The translations under genes were made by a program, and so were the position numbers. From Hygrophila difformis (lineage: Eukaryota > Streptophyta > Magnoliopsida > Lamiales > Acanthaceae): 64,000 nucleotides of DNA. Under the pieces are notes generated by a model. It did not search any database. It was not told where the DNA came from and saw nothing but the letters and a program-made list of their open reading frames with translations. Where the stretch lies: assembly GCA_030278955.1 (NCBI GenBank), contig JAOANR010000014.1, positions 15,936,068 to 16,000,067 on the forward strand, read 5' to 3'. Of the stretch, positions 35,426 through 45,600 are shown piece by piece (the first letter of the stretch is position 1; each line of letters opens with the position of its first letter).

Positions 35426-35575
35426 TTTTGCTCTGAGTTTGATCGCTCAGGCTCTGGGCTCTACCCAGCTTTTCTTCTTCCCTCTGAGTTTGGTTCACTC
35501 AGACTCTGGGCTTCTACCCAGATTTTCTTCTTTGCTCTGAGTTTAGATCACTCAGGATCACTCAGGCTCTGATAC
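35426..35575 (-). repeat. Short tandem repeat beside the primer-binding site of element D
   Basis: About two and a half imperfect copies of a 64-bp unit containing CTCTGAGTTT, ATCACTCAG and GGGCT(T)CTACCCAG. The array ends at the GCTCTGATACCA primer-site complement. Confidence 0.65.
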
Positions 35576-35579
35576 CAAA

Positions 35580-35932
35580 TGTTGGAATTTTTTAAATCGG
35601 GAGAACAACACTTTTTGAGAATATAGAGGTTGTGTATCTAAATCTCGTTCTCCATTCTCTGATACCAATTCTGTTATTCTGAATTGGGGAGAACTATTGA
35701 GTTTAGGAATTATGCTTCTCTAAAACTCGTCTCATTTTTTTCATTAACATTACACGGCTATTTATAACCGGAAGAATGCAAACGTGATAATATAAAATAC
35801 TACATTTTTGACAAACGCAATCCGCAATATTTGACGGATTGTTATTCAAACATTAATGCTTCTTTTGATTGCGGCTTCCTGTCGGTAATCACTTTGCCGC
35901 TTCTTTGGACTGAATGAGTTTAACGTTTAACA
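35580..35932 (-). repeat. 5' LTR of element D
   Basis: A 353-bp repeat, the partner of 34036-34388, followed by duplication CCGGG and the resumed WAK exon 1. Confidence 0.92.
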
Positions 35933-36120
35933 CCGGGCAGGGTTATGTTAGCAGGCTTTGTGATGGTTGAGTTGGTCATAGCTGAATTTGCGAGTGGCCA
36001 TTGAAGCCTCACAAAATGAAAGAAAAGGGAATAGAAAAGAAAACTTCTCAGCATGTTTAGAAGCTTTTGGTTTTGAGCTAGATAGATTTGAAGGCATAAT
36101 CGTCTCGACACTGGTTGGCC

Positions 36121-36128
36121 TTTATATA
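36121..36128 (-). promoter_or_regulatory. TATA box of WAK gene C
   Basis: TATATAAA on the minus strand, about 70 bp upstream of the ATG at 36054, within the conserved CCTTTATATAGGCAAAAGTT block. Upstream to about 36570 the sequence matches the 5' flank of gene B, so promoters were duplicated with the genes. Confidence 0.6.
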
Positions 36129-36796
36129 GGCAAAAGTTTCTGTACGGTCCAGAAAGACAACAATGTCTACGATGGAGCTCTTAGTCAACGAATTTACAAT
36201 TCTCTCAATAGCCAATAGTTAAAAGCTAATGGATTCACTATTAGGATGATCCTCTGAACATTTCATCTTGATTTATATGGGCAAATAACGTTTCTGCATG
36301 CTCCAACAATTGCTTGTGAGCCTCAAATTCACAAACTTGCGTTTTTTTAAATCTGCAGAAGCTCCAATAAGGCCATTTGCAACAAGAAAACAATGTGCTG
36401 GCATATAGTAATTTTGAAGGCAACAAATACCGTATGAAGATGATCTGATCTGTTCAAGGAATTTACAATCGTATGCCATGACATGTATGTAAGGACTAAG
36501 GAGTACAGTTGACTTCTTGATATGGCAGGAGGCCCGTCGAAATGAAGAGGGCGTTTTGATACAAAGCTTCCCAAAGCTTTTACTATTTAGCTGTTTCGCA
36601 AAAGTTACTTTCCCACATAAGGGTGCTTCGTGTTCTGTGGGCCATTGATAATTTATTCATTTACCAAATGTGCAATTTTTCCTACTTGCACATACAGGGC
36701 ATCATCTTGTTGTGTCAATGTCATATACGAATACAATGCACTTATGCACACAGTTCATCATGCTATGATTGATCTGATAATATAAGGTATAGAGTA

Positions 36797-37445
36797 GGGG
36801 TGTAAATGAGACTGATAGGCTAGTAAAATATTCGGCCTCGACTCGAAAAGGCTCGGCTTGAATTCGGGATCAGCTCGAATATTAATGAGCTCAAGCCGAG
36901 CTAACTAATACTCGGCTCGAAAGTTTGATAATAGGCTCGAATATATTATATATATATTATTTGTTTATTAAAAATATAGCACATTTTCTTTCTTAACAAA
37001 TTAAATGTGAGGAAGAAGAAGTCCAACAGTAAATTAACTTATCCTTTTATTTAATAATATAGTACATTATATTTTATTATGGTTAATATTAAATTAAAAA
37101 AAAAAACTAAATCCCAATCTCCTTCCAAATTGGGACTATTATAAAGAATTATGAATAGTTTAATATATTTCTACATAACTCTGTCTTTCAAGTTTTTAAG
37201 CTCATTATTGAATAATTTAAAAGTTTTAAGTCTTGAGTCTAATGTGGTCTAGGGATACCCAATTTTTTTATTTTTTTTTAAAAAAAAAAAAAAAAAAAAA
37301 AACTAAAATTGATGTCGAGCTTTTTTGGCCCTTCGAACCGAGCTCAAGCTTCAATATATTGTGTCGAGCTCGAGCCGAGCTCAATTTTTAAAACTCATCG
37401 AGCCTCGAGCTCAGCCGAGCCTGGCTCGGCTCGGCTCGTTTACAC
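36797..37445. mobile_element. Non-autonomous DNA transposon rich in CTCGAGC-like words
   Basis: A 649-bp segment with inverted ends (GTGTAAATGAG on the left, complement of CTCGTTTACAC on the right) and a 9-bp direct repeat TATAGAGTA outside (36788-36796, 37446-37454). Subterminal zones contain many GAGCTCGAGCCGAG-type words, and the core is AT-rich with a long poly-A. There is no coding capacity. It is probably hAT- or Mutator-derived. Confidence 0.65.
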
Positions 37446-37454
37446 TATAGAGTA

Positions 37455-38082
37455 TAAATTGTTCGATACAATTTTGCACCAGTTGAGGATAAACAAGAAT
37501 TGAAAATGGTACTATACAAGCCTATAAATTCGACACCTCTGCCTTCGAAGCAAATCAAAGATTTCATATTTGCCCCTCCTAATTCCATGAAGCACCAGTT
37601 TAATAACTGCTGTTTTGAAGCCTACTCATCCCATGACTTCATGCCATTCTAATGTCAGCATGAACGATGATTATAACAAGAAGTTGCATAAAATTCTAAA
37701 AGAGTGGATAAATAGATATACAAACAGTGGCTAAATGACATATTAGCAGCACTCTAGCACATAGCAAACCACTTTCTTTGGCAAGTATGGAACGTAAAGT
37801 ACTACAGCTCGGTGCAGGGGAGAAACACTAGAGTTTATAAATATAGAGGATTATTTGTTTGACACACTGGTCAAAAGTCATACATCTGATCTGCTACTCC
37901 AAGTAATTGATTCAAACTTACAGAAAATTTAAGTACATTTGTTTATGGACAGTAACCAAAAACTATAGCTAGAAATAAAGGACTACACTTGAACATCACA
38001 TCCACAAATTGAATAGAAAATAGCTACACTTAAACATTAAGAAATCATTTTGTCAATGAGCAATTGAATGCAGTGGTACCAT
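37455..38082. other. Spacer: 3' flank of WAK gene D
   Basis: Non-coding. Bases 37480-37560 are repeated near 44760-44850 (GTTGAGGATAAACAAGAAT, CGACACCTCTGCCTTC). From about 37790 onward the sequence resembles the flank after gene B. No other feature seen. Confidence 0.45.
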
Positions 38083-41000
38083 TCAGCGAGGGGTGCTCAT
38101 TGCAAGCAAGTACTGACTGCTGCTCAAGCCGTACTGTCCAGAGTATTCTCCAGTGTTGAATTCCTGATTCGTTGAAACTGGGTATAAATCAGAATTTTCC
38201 CTCATAACTCCTATGCTTTCTCCTCGGATTTCTTGCTCATTCCTAGAACGTGATTGGCACTTCCTCAACCTTTCCAATTCCATTGCTACTTCTTTCATCG
38301 TTGGCCTGTCCTTCCCGTGTAACTTCACGCATCTTCTAACAAGTTCCGCCGCTGCACCAAGTTGCTCCAAACTCCCTTCCCGCAGAATTCTTGGTTGCAC
38401 TATTTGGAAAAGGCGATTTTTATCAAGCGACGCCACAAAGTAAGTGGACAAATTCTTTTCTTCATCCATCTTTTCTGGGGAAAGCGGCTTTTCCCCTGTC
38501 ATCAGCTCTGCCAAAACCACACCAAAGCTATATACATCACTTTTCTCGGTCAATTGGCTTGTATGGAAATATTCAGGATCAAGATAGCCCAACGTTCCCT
38601 GAACAAGAGTGGTCACTTGTGAATGATCAATAGGTACCAATCTTGATGCTCCAAAATCTGCTATTTTTGCAGTGTACGACTCATCTAGCAATATATTGGG
38701 TGACTTTACATCTCTATGGATAATAGGAATCGCTGCAGCAGAATGAAGATAAGCAAGTGCACCGGCTGCCTCTGCAGCGATCCTCAATCGATTTTCCCAA
38801 GAAAACCATGGCATCCCCAAGCTGTTGTGGATGTGGTAAAATAATGAACCATTTGAGACATATTCATATACTAATAAAGGAATCTCTGTCTCCAAGCAAC
38901 AGCCCAAGAGTTTAACAACATTTCTGTGATTGACTTGAGTCAGAATAACCACCTCATTGATGAATGATTCTATTTGATTCTCATCAATTATTCTTGATTT
39001 CTTGATCGCTACTTCCCGTTGATCTTCAAGAATCCCTTTGTAAACTATTCCATGACCCCCTTTCCCGAGTATGCATTCCTCAGCATAATTGTTGGTGGCC
39101 TTTTTAAGCTCTTCAACAGAAAAGATTCTGGTCGACTCCATACTTGCTTCATTGGAAGAAAAGCGTTGCTCCAATAACAAACCACCATTTTGTTCAAAGA
39201 ATTTCTGTCTGAGTTTAATGAGTTTCCTCTTTTGAAGGGTAAAGTATATTAACATAAACCCAATTATGATTGTCAATAAACCGAAACCAATACCTGCAGA
39301 TACAAATTTTGGGATATATGTTGAGGTTCAATTAATCACGCAAAAAGTAGCCATATTATAAAGTAGATGATATATATCGATTTACCTAATGACAACTTTA
39401 CGATTGGGAGTTGAGAAGCCACTTTGTAGCAGCCACGAAGTTTGGTGCCATCACCATTGAATCCTTTGTTGCAAGAACAGGTGTAGTTGCCTAGGATATT
39501 GTTGCAACTCGCATTTGGATCACATGGACTATTCTCATCATCACATTCATTTATATCTGCAAATCAGAAGTTAAGAAAGAAAAAATTATAGAAATGTAAA
39601 AAAATAAAATAAATAATAATTTTGTATTGGATTGAGACTCTATAGGAGTTTTTTGGACTTTTAAAGTTATGGTGTATTAAATATAGGAAAAAAAACCCAT
39701 TTAGTCCTATAAGTTTTTTAAATTTCCAAAACAGTCCCACAAATATCGAATTAGCCGAATTCATCCCATAACTATCCTAATCTTAGCCGAACCCGTCCAT
39801 AAACCGGTTTTTTTTGCTAATCATTGCCGAACCCGTCCCATAACTTCCCTAATGGAGGGATGGGTTCGGCTAAGATTATGGTAGTTATGGGACGGGTTCG
39901 GCAATGATTAGCAAAAAAAACCGGTTTATGGACGGGTTCGGCTAAGATTATGGTAGTTATGGGACGGATTCGTCTAATTCGATATTTGTGGGACTATTTG
40001 GGAAATTTTTTAAACTTATGGGACGAAATGAGTTTTTTTTTTCCATTAAATATACATTTTAAAAAGTTTTTAAAAATCTAGATGTATTCAATACTGATTT
40101 TAAAAAGTATTCAAAAATCTTGAGGTGTTCAATACATATTTTAAAAAGTCCTTAAAAATTTGGAGGTATTCAACACTCTATGAATTTTAATTCTTTATAG
40201 ATTTTAATGGATTTTCTTATAAATTATAACTACACGAAATCTCTCAAAAATCAGCTAGACTCTTCTATAGAAATCAGTCAACCATACGTGGAGTCTATGA
40301 ACTTTCTAAATCCACCAACTTTTTAAAGTTTATAAAAATCTAATAAAGTCTCAAACGAATACACCCCTCAATGTTGTGGTGAAATTTTTGAGTTTTTCTA
40401 AAAGAGATTTTTTTTTTTTTTTTGCCACAGCCTAAAGAGATGTCTGCTAAAAAAAAGAAAGAAATATTGGTCTTTTAAAACCATAAATATACTCCATCTT
40501 TCTCAACTAAGATGTTCAGTTTGACTTCTACATACAATTCAATGCACTTTTTTAATTGTTAATATCTCAAAAATATACTTGTAAAAACTATATAAAATAT
40601 ATATTTGAAAACTAATACAATTAAACGAATCTAACAAGACCAAGCTCGACTATTTTGTTAAAATATATACCTATTATAATATTGAGTCAAAGTCGATTAA
40701 TGAACAGTGTCAAAAAGTCAAACAGGACATCTAAACTGACGGAGGGAGTAGTATATATGGTTTCGAAAAATTGTGAGAAAATATATTTTTCCTAAGCTTG
40801 TGTATCAACTTTAGTGCTAGACTGCTAGTACATAGAACAAGCATAAAAAAAAAAAATAAATTAAAAATTAAAAAAATTTAAAAATTATGACCTGTGCAGC
40901 CTGGATCTACATATGGATTGCCCTCATATCCTGGATTGCAGTTGCACCGATATCCACCACTAAGTTCTCTATAAGCGTCCTCACAGTTACTATTCTTGCG

Positions 41001-41801
41001 GCATGCATATTCTTTGGTTCTCTGAGCTTCAGAGCAGGTCTGATTTCCGATCCTCCAGTCCAGCACTATCGGGACATTTACCTCGGTTCTATTTTCAAAT
41101 GATATATCCTTCAGATCTGCTGAATGGAATGTGAAGCTGTCCGGATCTGCTACAAAGGCATAGAAACACGGGTTAAAGGATGACACATCAGTCGTATTAT
41201 CGTCCCTGTATACTGAAACATTAACTCTCCAAAGGCCCTTTGGTATGGATATTTGACTACATCCAATTCCTTTACAATCTCCTTCAACGACATCCTGTTT
41301 TCTTTCACAAATAGATCTGCTTTTGCTGTAGAAGGTACTCCAGCCAGTTGCTGATATCTCACCATAAGCATTACAACCCACAACAGTAAACACATTCGCC
41401 ACTGAAAGGGTAAGCTGTGATCCTGAATTGACCCAGATGCGAAAGCCGCTGGTCACATTGCCAAATCGGTCGAAGCATTTTGAAGCCAAAAGGTTCTTTA
41501 TCCTTAGTTGGGAGTCGGAAATATCAATTATTTCAAGGTTTGATTCTCCTGAAAATGCCTTGGGAGGGTTGAAAGAAGTATCGCAGTAGACATCAAACTC
41601 TGGGTCTATGGAACAATGAGTGCCTATGCCGATGCCAAATGGATATGGAACAGTTAAATTTCCACACATTCGTGGGCATCCGGGCTTGGTTATGTTGGCA
41701 GGTTTTGTGATGGTGGAGTTGGTTTTAAAAGAATTTGCAAGTGGCCATTGAAGCCTTACAAAATGGAAGATAAGTGAGTAAAAGAGGAGGCTTCTGAGCA
41801 T
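38083..41801 (-). CDS. Wall-associated receptor kinase-like gene D (complete)
   Basis: The only complete WAK gene here. Exon 1 is 40892-41801, exon 2 39386-39556, exon 3 38083-39293; total 2292 nt, predicted 763 aa. Residues 1-24 are a signal peptide ([14 protein letters not shown]). A Cys-rich GUB_WAK-type domain follows ([13 protein letters not shown]). An EGF module fills the end of exon 1 and a calcium-binding EGF ([12 protein letters not shown]) fills exon 2. A transmembrane helix lies at about 361-378. The kinase has GKGGHG at 437-442, Lys458, HRD with Asp555, DFG 573-575 and DPEYF near 599-603. All catalytic residues are present. Introns are GT-AG and in frame, and a TATA box precedes the gene. 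The role is inferred from the family: a wall pectin/oligogalacturonide sensor with cytoplasmic Ser/Thr kinase output. Confidence 0.93.
39686..40044. mobile_element. Foldback MITE with 10-bp target duplication in intron 1 of gene D
   Basis: A 359-bp element flanked by ATTAAATATA (39676-39685, 40045-40054), ends GGAAAAAAAACCCATTT and the complement AAATGAGTTTTTTTTTTCC. It forms an almost full-length hairpin. This is the best-preserved copy of the family in the window. Confidence 0.88.
40492..40748. mobile_element. Stowaway-like MITE in intron 1 of WAK gene D
   Basis: A 257-bp element with a TA duplication (40490-40491, 40749-40750) and TIRs CTCCATCTTTCTC / GACGGAGGGAG. It shares AACTAAGATGTTCAGTTTGACTTC-like internal sequence with the copy in gene A intron 1 (441-699). 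Confidence 0.85.
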
Positions 41802-41873
41802 GTTTAGAAGCAAGCTTTTGGTTTTGAGCTAAAAATAAATTTGAAGGCATAATCGTCTCAGCAGTAATCAGCC

Positions 41874-41881
41874 TTTATATA
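41874..41881 (-). promoter_or_regulatory. TATA box of WAK gene D
   Basis: TATATAAA on the minus strand, 73 bp upstream of the ATG at 41801, in the same conserved block as genes B and C. Confidence 0.65.
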
Positions 41882-42600
41882 GGCAAAAGTTTCTGTACCC
41901 TCCAGAAAGTCTCAGAAGCTAAAATAAAAAATAAAATAAAATAAGAACAATAGGGTGTAGACGAGTAATTCCAAAGATAACAGCTTCAATTCATCTACGG
42001 TGGAAATCTTAGTCAACGAATTTACAATCCTCCCAACAGCTAACATTTTTAAGCTAATGGATTCACATAACAGTTTTAAGCTAATGGATTTAGAATCCTC
42101 TCAAGTCTCAACAGCTAACAATATCTATGATGGAGGTCTAGTCAAGGAATTTACAGTCGTATGCCTTCATGAGATGTAAGGACTAATTAAGGAGGAACAA
42201 AAAAAAAATCAAATAGTCCCATAATTATGCATGATTTCTCAAATTATTCCACAAAAAATCAATTAATCCAATCCATCCAGTAACTGTATTAATCTCGTCC
42301 AATCCATCCCATCCACCCCTAGTGACAATTAATGCCGACGTGACAGGGGATTAGTGTGTCAATGGCGCTGACCCTAAACACCATCTACTGCCACATCAGC
42401 TTAATTGTCATTAATGGAGTGGGTGTGATGGATTGGGTCAAATTAACATAGTTACTGCATGGATTAAGTTAATAGATTTCTTATGAAATGATTGGGGAAA
42501 TCAAGAATAATTATCAGACTATTTGGTTTTTTTCTCCAATTAAGGAGTACAGTTGACTTCTGGATATGGCAGGAGACTCTTCGAAATGAAGAGGGGTCAT
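41882..42600 (-). promoter_or_regulatory. Upstream region of WAK gene D, interrupted by a foldback MITE
   Basis: The sequence matches the gene C upstream region (GTAAGGACTAA then GGAGTACAGTTGACTTC, about 36490-36515). In gene D the match is split by the MITE 42194-42537. There is also a short internal repetition of AAGCTAATGGATTCACA near 42050-42090. Confidence 0.55.
42194..42537. mobile_element. Foldback MITE in the WAK gene D promoter region
   Basis: A 344-bp element flanked by AATTAAGGA (42185-42193, 42538-42546), ends GGAACAAAAAA and TTTTTTTCTCC. It is about 390 bp upstream of the ATG. Gene C lacks it at the equivalent place. Confidence 0.82.
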
Positions 42601-43028
42601 TCATAATTTATTAATAAAACGAAATATGCAATTTTTCCTACTTGCACCGGGGACATCACCTTCTTGTGTCATCGATCTACGCATAAATTGCACACACCTT
42701 CATGATATCTTACTATCCATCAAGATAAACCAATTAACTAAAATGTTTAACATGCATTCATCATAATTAATTATCAGTTACGTCCTTTAATTTTGTTAAT
42801 TACCAAAATAGTTATCTAAATTTTGAGTGACCAATTGTGTATTATTGTACTTCAAAATATTTCTTTTAGTTCCCTGAACTTTTAAATTACTGACGTTTAC
42901 CCCAAAATTGTTTGACTTTAATCCTCATTATATATTTATATCTATTCCCAAAATAATAATTTGTATTTTCTTTTAGCAAAAATTTCTTGTGTCTGTTTTC
43001 ATATGGGGTATATCCCTAAGAGTGAAGT
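42601..43028. other. AT-rich spacer without genes
   Basis: No coding frame, tRNA or clear repeat border. A run near 42780-42980 (TTCCCTGAACTTTTAA) recurs near 45620-45700, which suggests fragments of a dispersed repeat. Confidence 0.3.
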
Positions 43029-43300
43029 ATCCTCTTCAGAGGCGGACCCAGGATTTAATTCTTGGGGGACTTCTAGTTGCATGACGTGCTAATAGGTCAT
43101 GCAATCCGAGTTCTTATACGGTATTTCTAATTTTTTGGAGCCTATTTCTTAAAAATTTTAATTTTAATTTGTTTTAGCATTTTTTTCATATTCCCTATTT
43201 TTTCTTTTGATATTCCTATCGTTGTAGTAGTACAGTGCAACGTCGCTCTTCTCTACGAAGAATTTTAATTTTAGTTTATTTTTTTATTTTATTTAGTCAT

Positions 43301-43344
<44 letters not shown>

Positions 43345-43659
43345 ATATAGGTGTTGTCGTGTTGATCCTTTTGATCATATAGATAATATTTTTGGTGCAT
43401 GACTTAAAAATAAATATAATTTATTTATTTTTGTTTTAAATATTTTATTATAGTGTTATGTTTCATAATTGTAAATTCAAAATTGTATTTATTTTTAGAA
43501 AAAAAAAAGATAAGGTGCATCCTTATAAAAAAAAAAAAAAAAGGTGGGCCACCGAAAACTGATTAGATAACCAATAATTTTCAAAATTGGGAAAAATGAA
43601 TTTTAAAATTGAGAATTTACGGAAGATATGGAAAGACTAAAAAGAACTTATGGACTTAA

Positions 43660-43827
43660 AATTTTTTGTTTGGGTAAACAGTGACACTCATGTGTCGGCA
43701 AAAGTGTGTGGGAGCCCAAACCACACAAATTACAAAGGGGAGGGGATAGGGGGCCGGGTGGGGATCGAACTCACAACCTATGGTTGAGAGAAGGGGGACT
43801 TGACCACTAGGGTAAGTCCCCAACCCC
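43660..43827 (-). mobile_element. tRNA-derived SINE nested in the hAT-type element
   Basis: A 168-bp minus-strand insert flanked by the 15-bp duplication AACTTATGGACTTAA (43645-43659, 43828-43842). On the minus strand it has a tRNA-like promoter with box B GAGTTCGATCCCCA and a box-A-like TTACCCTAGTGGT, then CCCCTTTGTAATTTGTGTGG and an A/T-rich tail. Confidence 0.87.
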
Positions 43828-43900
43828 AACTTATGGACTTAATTAAACTAGAATAATAGAAGAAAAAGATAAATAAATTTATAGATATATAAATTTAATA

Positions 43901-44078
43901 CTCCCTCTGTTTTTAAATAAGTGTAACATAAGGAAATGACACGGGATTTAATGCAAGGAACAAAATTGCTTTAATGGAAGTTTTTTACCTTTAAAAGCAT
44001 TCCATATATGATAATATAACATTTATTATGAAACACACAAAAAAGTAAAGTATTATACTTAAAAAGAAACGGATGAAG
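43901..44078. mobile_element. Stowaway-like MITE nested in the hAT-type element
   Basis: 178 bp, TA duplications at 43899-43900 and 44079-44080, TIRs CTCCCTCTGTTTTT / AAAAAGAAACGGATGAAG (degenerate). Confidence 0.7.
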
Positions 44079-44164
44079 TATTATATAATAGGTAAAAAAA
44101 ATTTAAGAATTTGGTGGGGCCTAGGCCCACGGGCCCCACCATAGAGTCCACCCCTGATCCTCTT

Positions 44165-44743
44165 ACATGAGAATTAAGTGTTGGTCTCCTCTATTAGGAG
44201 AAAAATGTTTATGTATATTTTCAGTATTTCATGGATAAAATTTAGACTTATTAATTCTCAAATACCATAAATACATTCATAAACTAAAGTAAAGTCCATG
44301 ACCAAATAGGGCAGATTGTGAGATTGGAATTGAAGAAGTAATACATAAAACTCAAGAGCTCGGAAAACTCGTTGGTAAGGAGGACAAACTCAAGCTACTG
44401 TTTAAGATGTAAATTTAATTTTCTGGAGCATGTTGGACCATTATCTATGTAGAAAAATGACTGATTAAAATAAATAATTCAAATTTTGGGATCCAAATGT
44501 AATAAAATAAAAGTTTTTGGGCTAAATTATGGTAAATTGATCAAATCAGTCAAGACTATCAAAATTAAGGGAGTGAATTGGTAACTACAAAAGATAATGA
44601 CTACAATAGTAATTAGTGATACTTACAAGACTAGTAGGGTAATTATTATGTATATAATATTTTAATATAAGCAGCCTATTAGATCATTAGTGATGATGCA
44701 AGCCAACTCGTGATTGATATATGATCGATCTGATAACATTAGG
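44165..44743. other. AT-rich spacer without genes
   Basis: No coding frame or RNA gene can be supported. Scattered short similarities to the 42780-42980 repeat in inverted orientation. Confidence 0.3.
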
Positions 44744-44943
44744 ATAATTGTTCAAAAAAATATTGCATAAGTTGAGGATAAACAAGAATACAAAATGCTA
44801 CCAAATTAAACCAATAAAATCGACACCTCTGCCTTCCAAGCAAAAGTTTATGTATGCTCCTGAAATGCCGAAAGTATACAGGCCAGTCCGATCTCAATTT
44901 TCCAAACCCTTTGTTAATTATTAGAAAAATGATATTGCACAAG

Positions 44944-45180
44944 CAGCGGCGGATCCAGAAAATTTTGTGAGTGGTATCAAAAAAAATAGGAATAATAGTC
45001 ACAACACAAAAAACATGAGAAAAATTAAGTTCGAATTGATGATATTGGTATCACCATAAAAATTAAGTGGTTGCACCAAGTTAAATAGAACCATATATAA
45101 AAAAATATTCAGCTTAAATAGCAATTTTATGAATTTGAGTGGTATCATGTGCCACCACATGAACATATGTAGATCCTCTG
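44944..45180. mobile_element. Small hAT-type MITE
   Basis: 237 bp with ends CAGCGGCGGATCCAG and the complement of GTAGATCCTCTG, flanked by TGCACAAG (44936-44943) and TGCAAAAG (45181-45188), one mismatch in 8. The 5' end is like that of the 1120-bp element at 43037. Confidence 0.7.
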
Positions 45181-45210
45181 TGCAAAAGGTAAAATAACAA
45201 CTAGGAACTA

Positions 45211-45232
45211 CATTATCTGGCTTCGGCTACGC

Positions 45233-45273
<41 letters not shown>
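45211..45273 (+). mobile_element. Tiny retroposon with long poly-A
   Basis: A 63-bp insert: CATTATCTGGCTTCGGCTACGCC-type 3' end followed by about 40 A. It is flanked by AACTAGGAACTA (45199-45210, 45274-45285). The 3' word resembles that of the insert at 21696-21743. Confidence 0.75.
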
Positions 45274-45277
<4 letters not shown>

Positions 45278-45600
45278 AGGAACTATAGGGTTTTGAATAA
45301 TTCCAAAGTCAGCAATCTCTATGATGATGATGATGATGACCTAGTCAAGGAATTTACAATCGTATAACATGACATGTAAGGAATTGATGGATCCAGGCAA
45401 AAGACGCCTTGAAATTGAAACTGAATCATATATAGATCGTACGATTATGGTCTTATAAAATGTCTGTCAACTGTCCTGCCATTTTCTCAACTTGGCAATC
45501 CGTTGTCACCAAACACAAATAATAATGAAGGTCAGCCATATACTGGGTCGCGGAACTAGAGCTTCATCATGAAGCCTTCATGTAAGGGGGCTAAAAAACA

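Larger units (their letters stand above)
34036..35932 (-). mobile_element. Element D, non-autonomous LTR retrotransposon in exon 1 of WAK gene C
   Basis: A 1897-bp insert flanked by CCGGG (34031-34035, 35933-35937). The 353-bp LTRs (34036-34388, 35580-35932) show no difference that I can see. A primer-binding site TTTGGTATCAGAGC on the minus strand lies at 35566-35579, and a purine tract abuts 34389. The 1.2-kb interior has no gag or pol similarity. It holds a GC-rich stretch with a 211-codon open frame and a tandem repeat next to the primer site. It must move using proteins of another element. Confidence 0.92.
21942..36054 (-). pseudogene. WAK-like gene C, otherwise intact frame split by two LTR elements
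   Basis: Exon 1 runs from the ATG at 36054 to 33237, interrupted by element D (34036-35932). Exon 2 (calcium-binding EGF) is 31817-31990. Exon 3 runs from 31716 to the stop at 21942, interrupted by Copia C (22764-31346) between HRN and VVKLLGCC of the kinase N-lobe. Across the insertion points the frame resumes exactly after removing one target copy. I see no stop or frameshift in the pieces. All kinase landmarks are present (GEGGCG loop, [21 protein letters not shown]). The C-lobe is more diverged than in genes B, D and E. Loss of function appears very recent. Confidence 0.9.
43037..44156. mobile_element. Non-autonomous hAT-type element with nested SINE and MITE
   Basis: A 1120-bp element flanked by the perfect 8-bp duplication ATCCTCTT (43029-43036, 44157-44164). 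Ends are CAGAGGCGGACCCAGG and the complement of GAGTCCACCCCTG. It carries a 38-base poly-A run (43305-43342), a SINE (43660-43827) and a Stowaway-like MITE (43901-44078). No transposase. A related smaller element lies at 44944-45180. Confidence 0.85.
44745..45600 (-). other. Orphan flanks of a lost WAK copy
   Basis: Bases 44760-44850 match the spacer after gene D (37480-37560). From 44850 to 45600 the sequence matches the 5' flank of gene A (about 1838-2270). No coding part of a WAK remains between them, so this looks like the scar of a deleted or never completely duplicated unit. It is interrupted by a small hAT-type element and a tiny retroposon. Confidence 0.6.

Noticed and set aside
2907..40044. 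Repeated CCGTCCCATAACTACCCTAATCAT-like words considered as a CRISPR-like or satellite array
   Set aside because: Each set lies within a separate hairpin element with its own target duplication; there is no regular spacer array.
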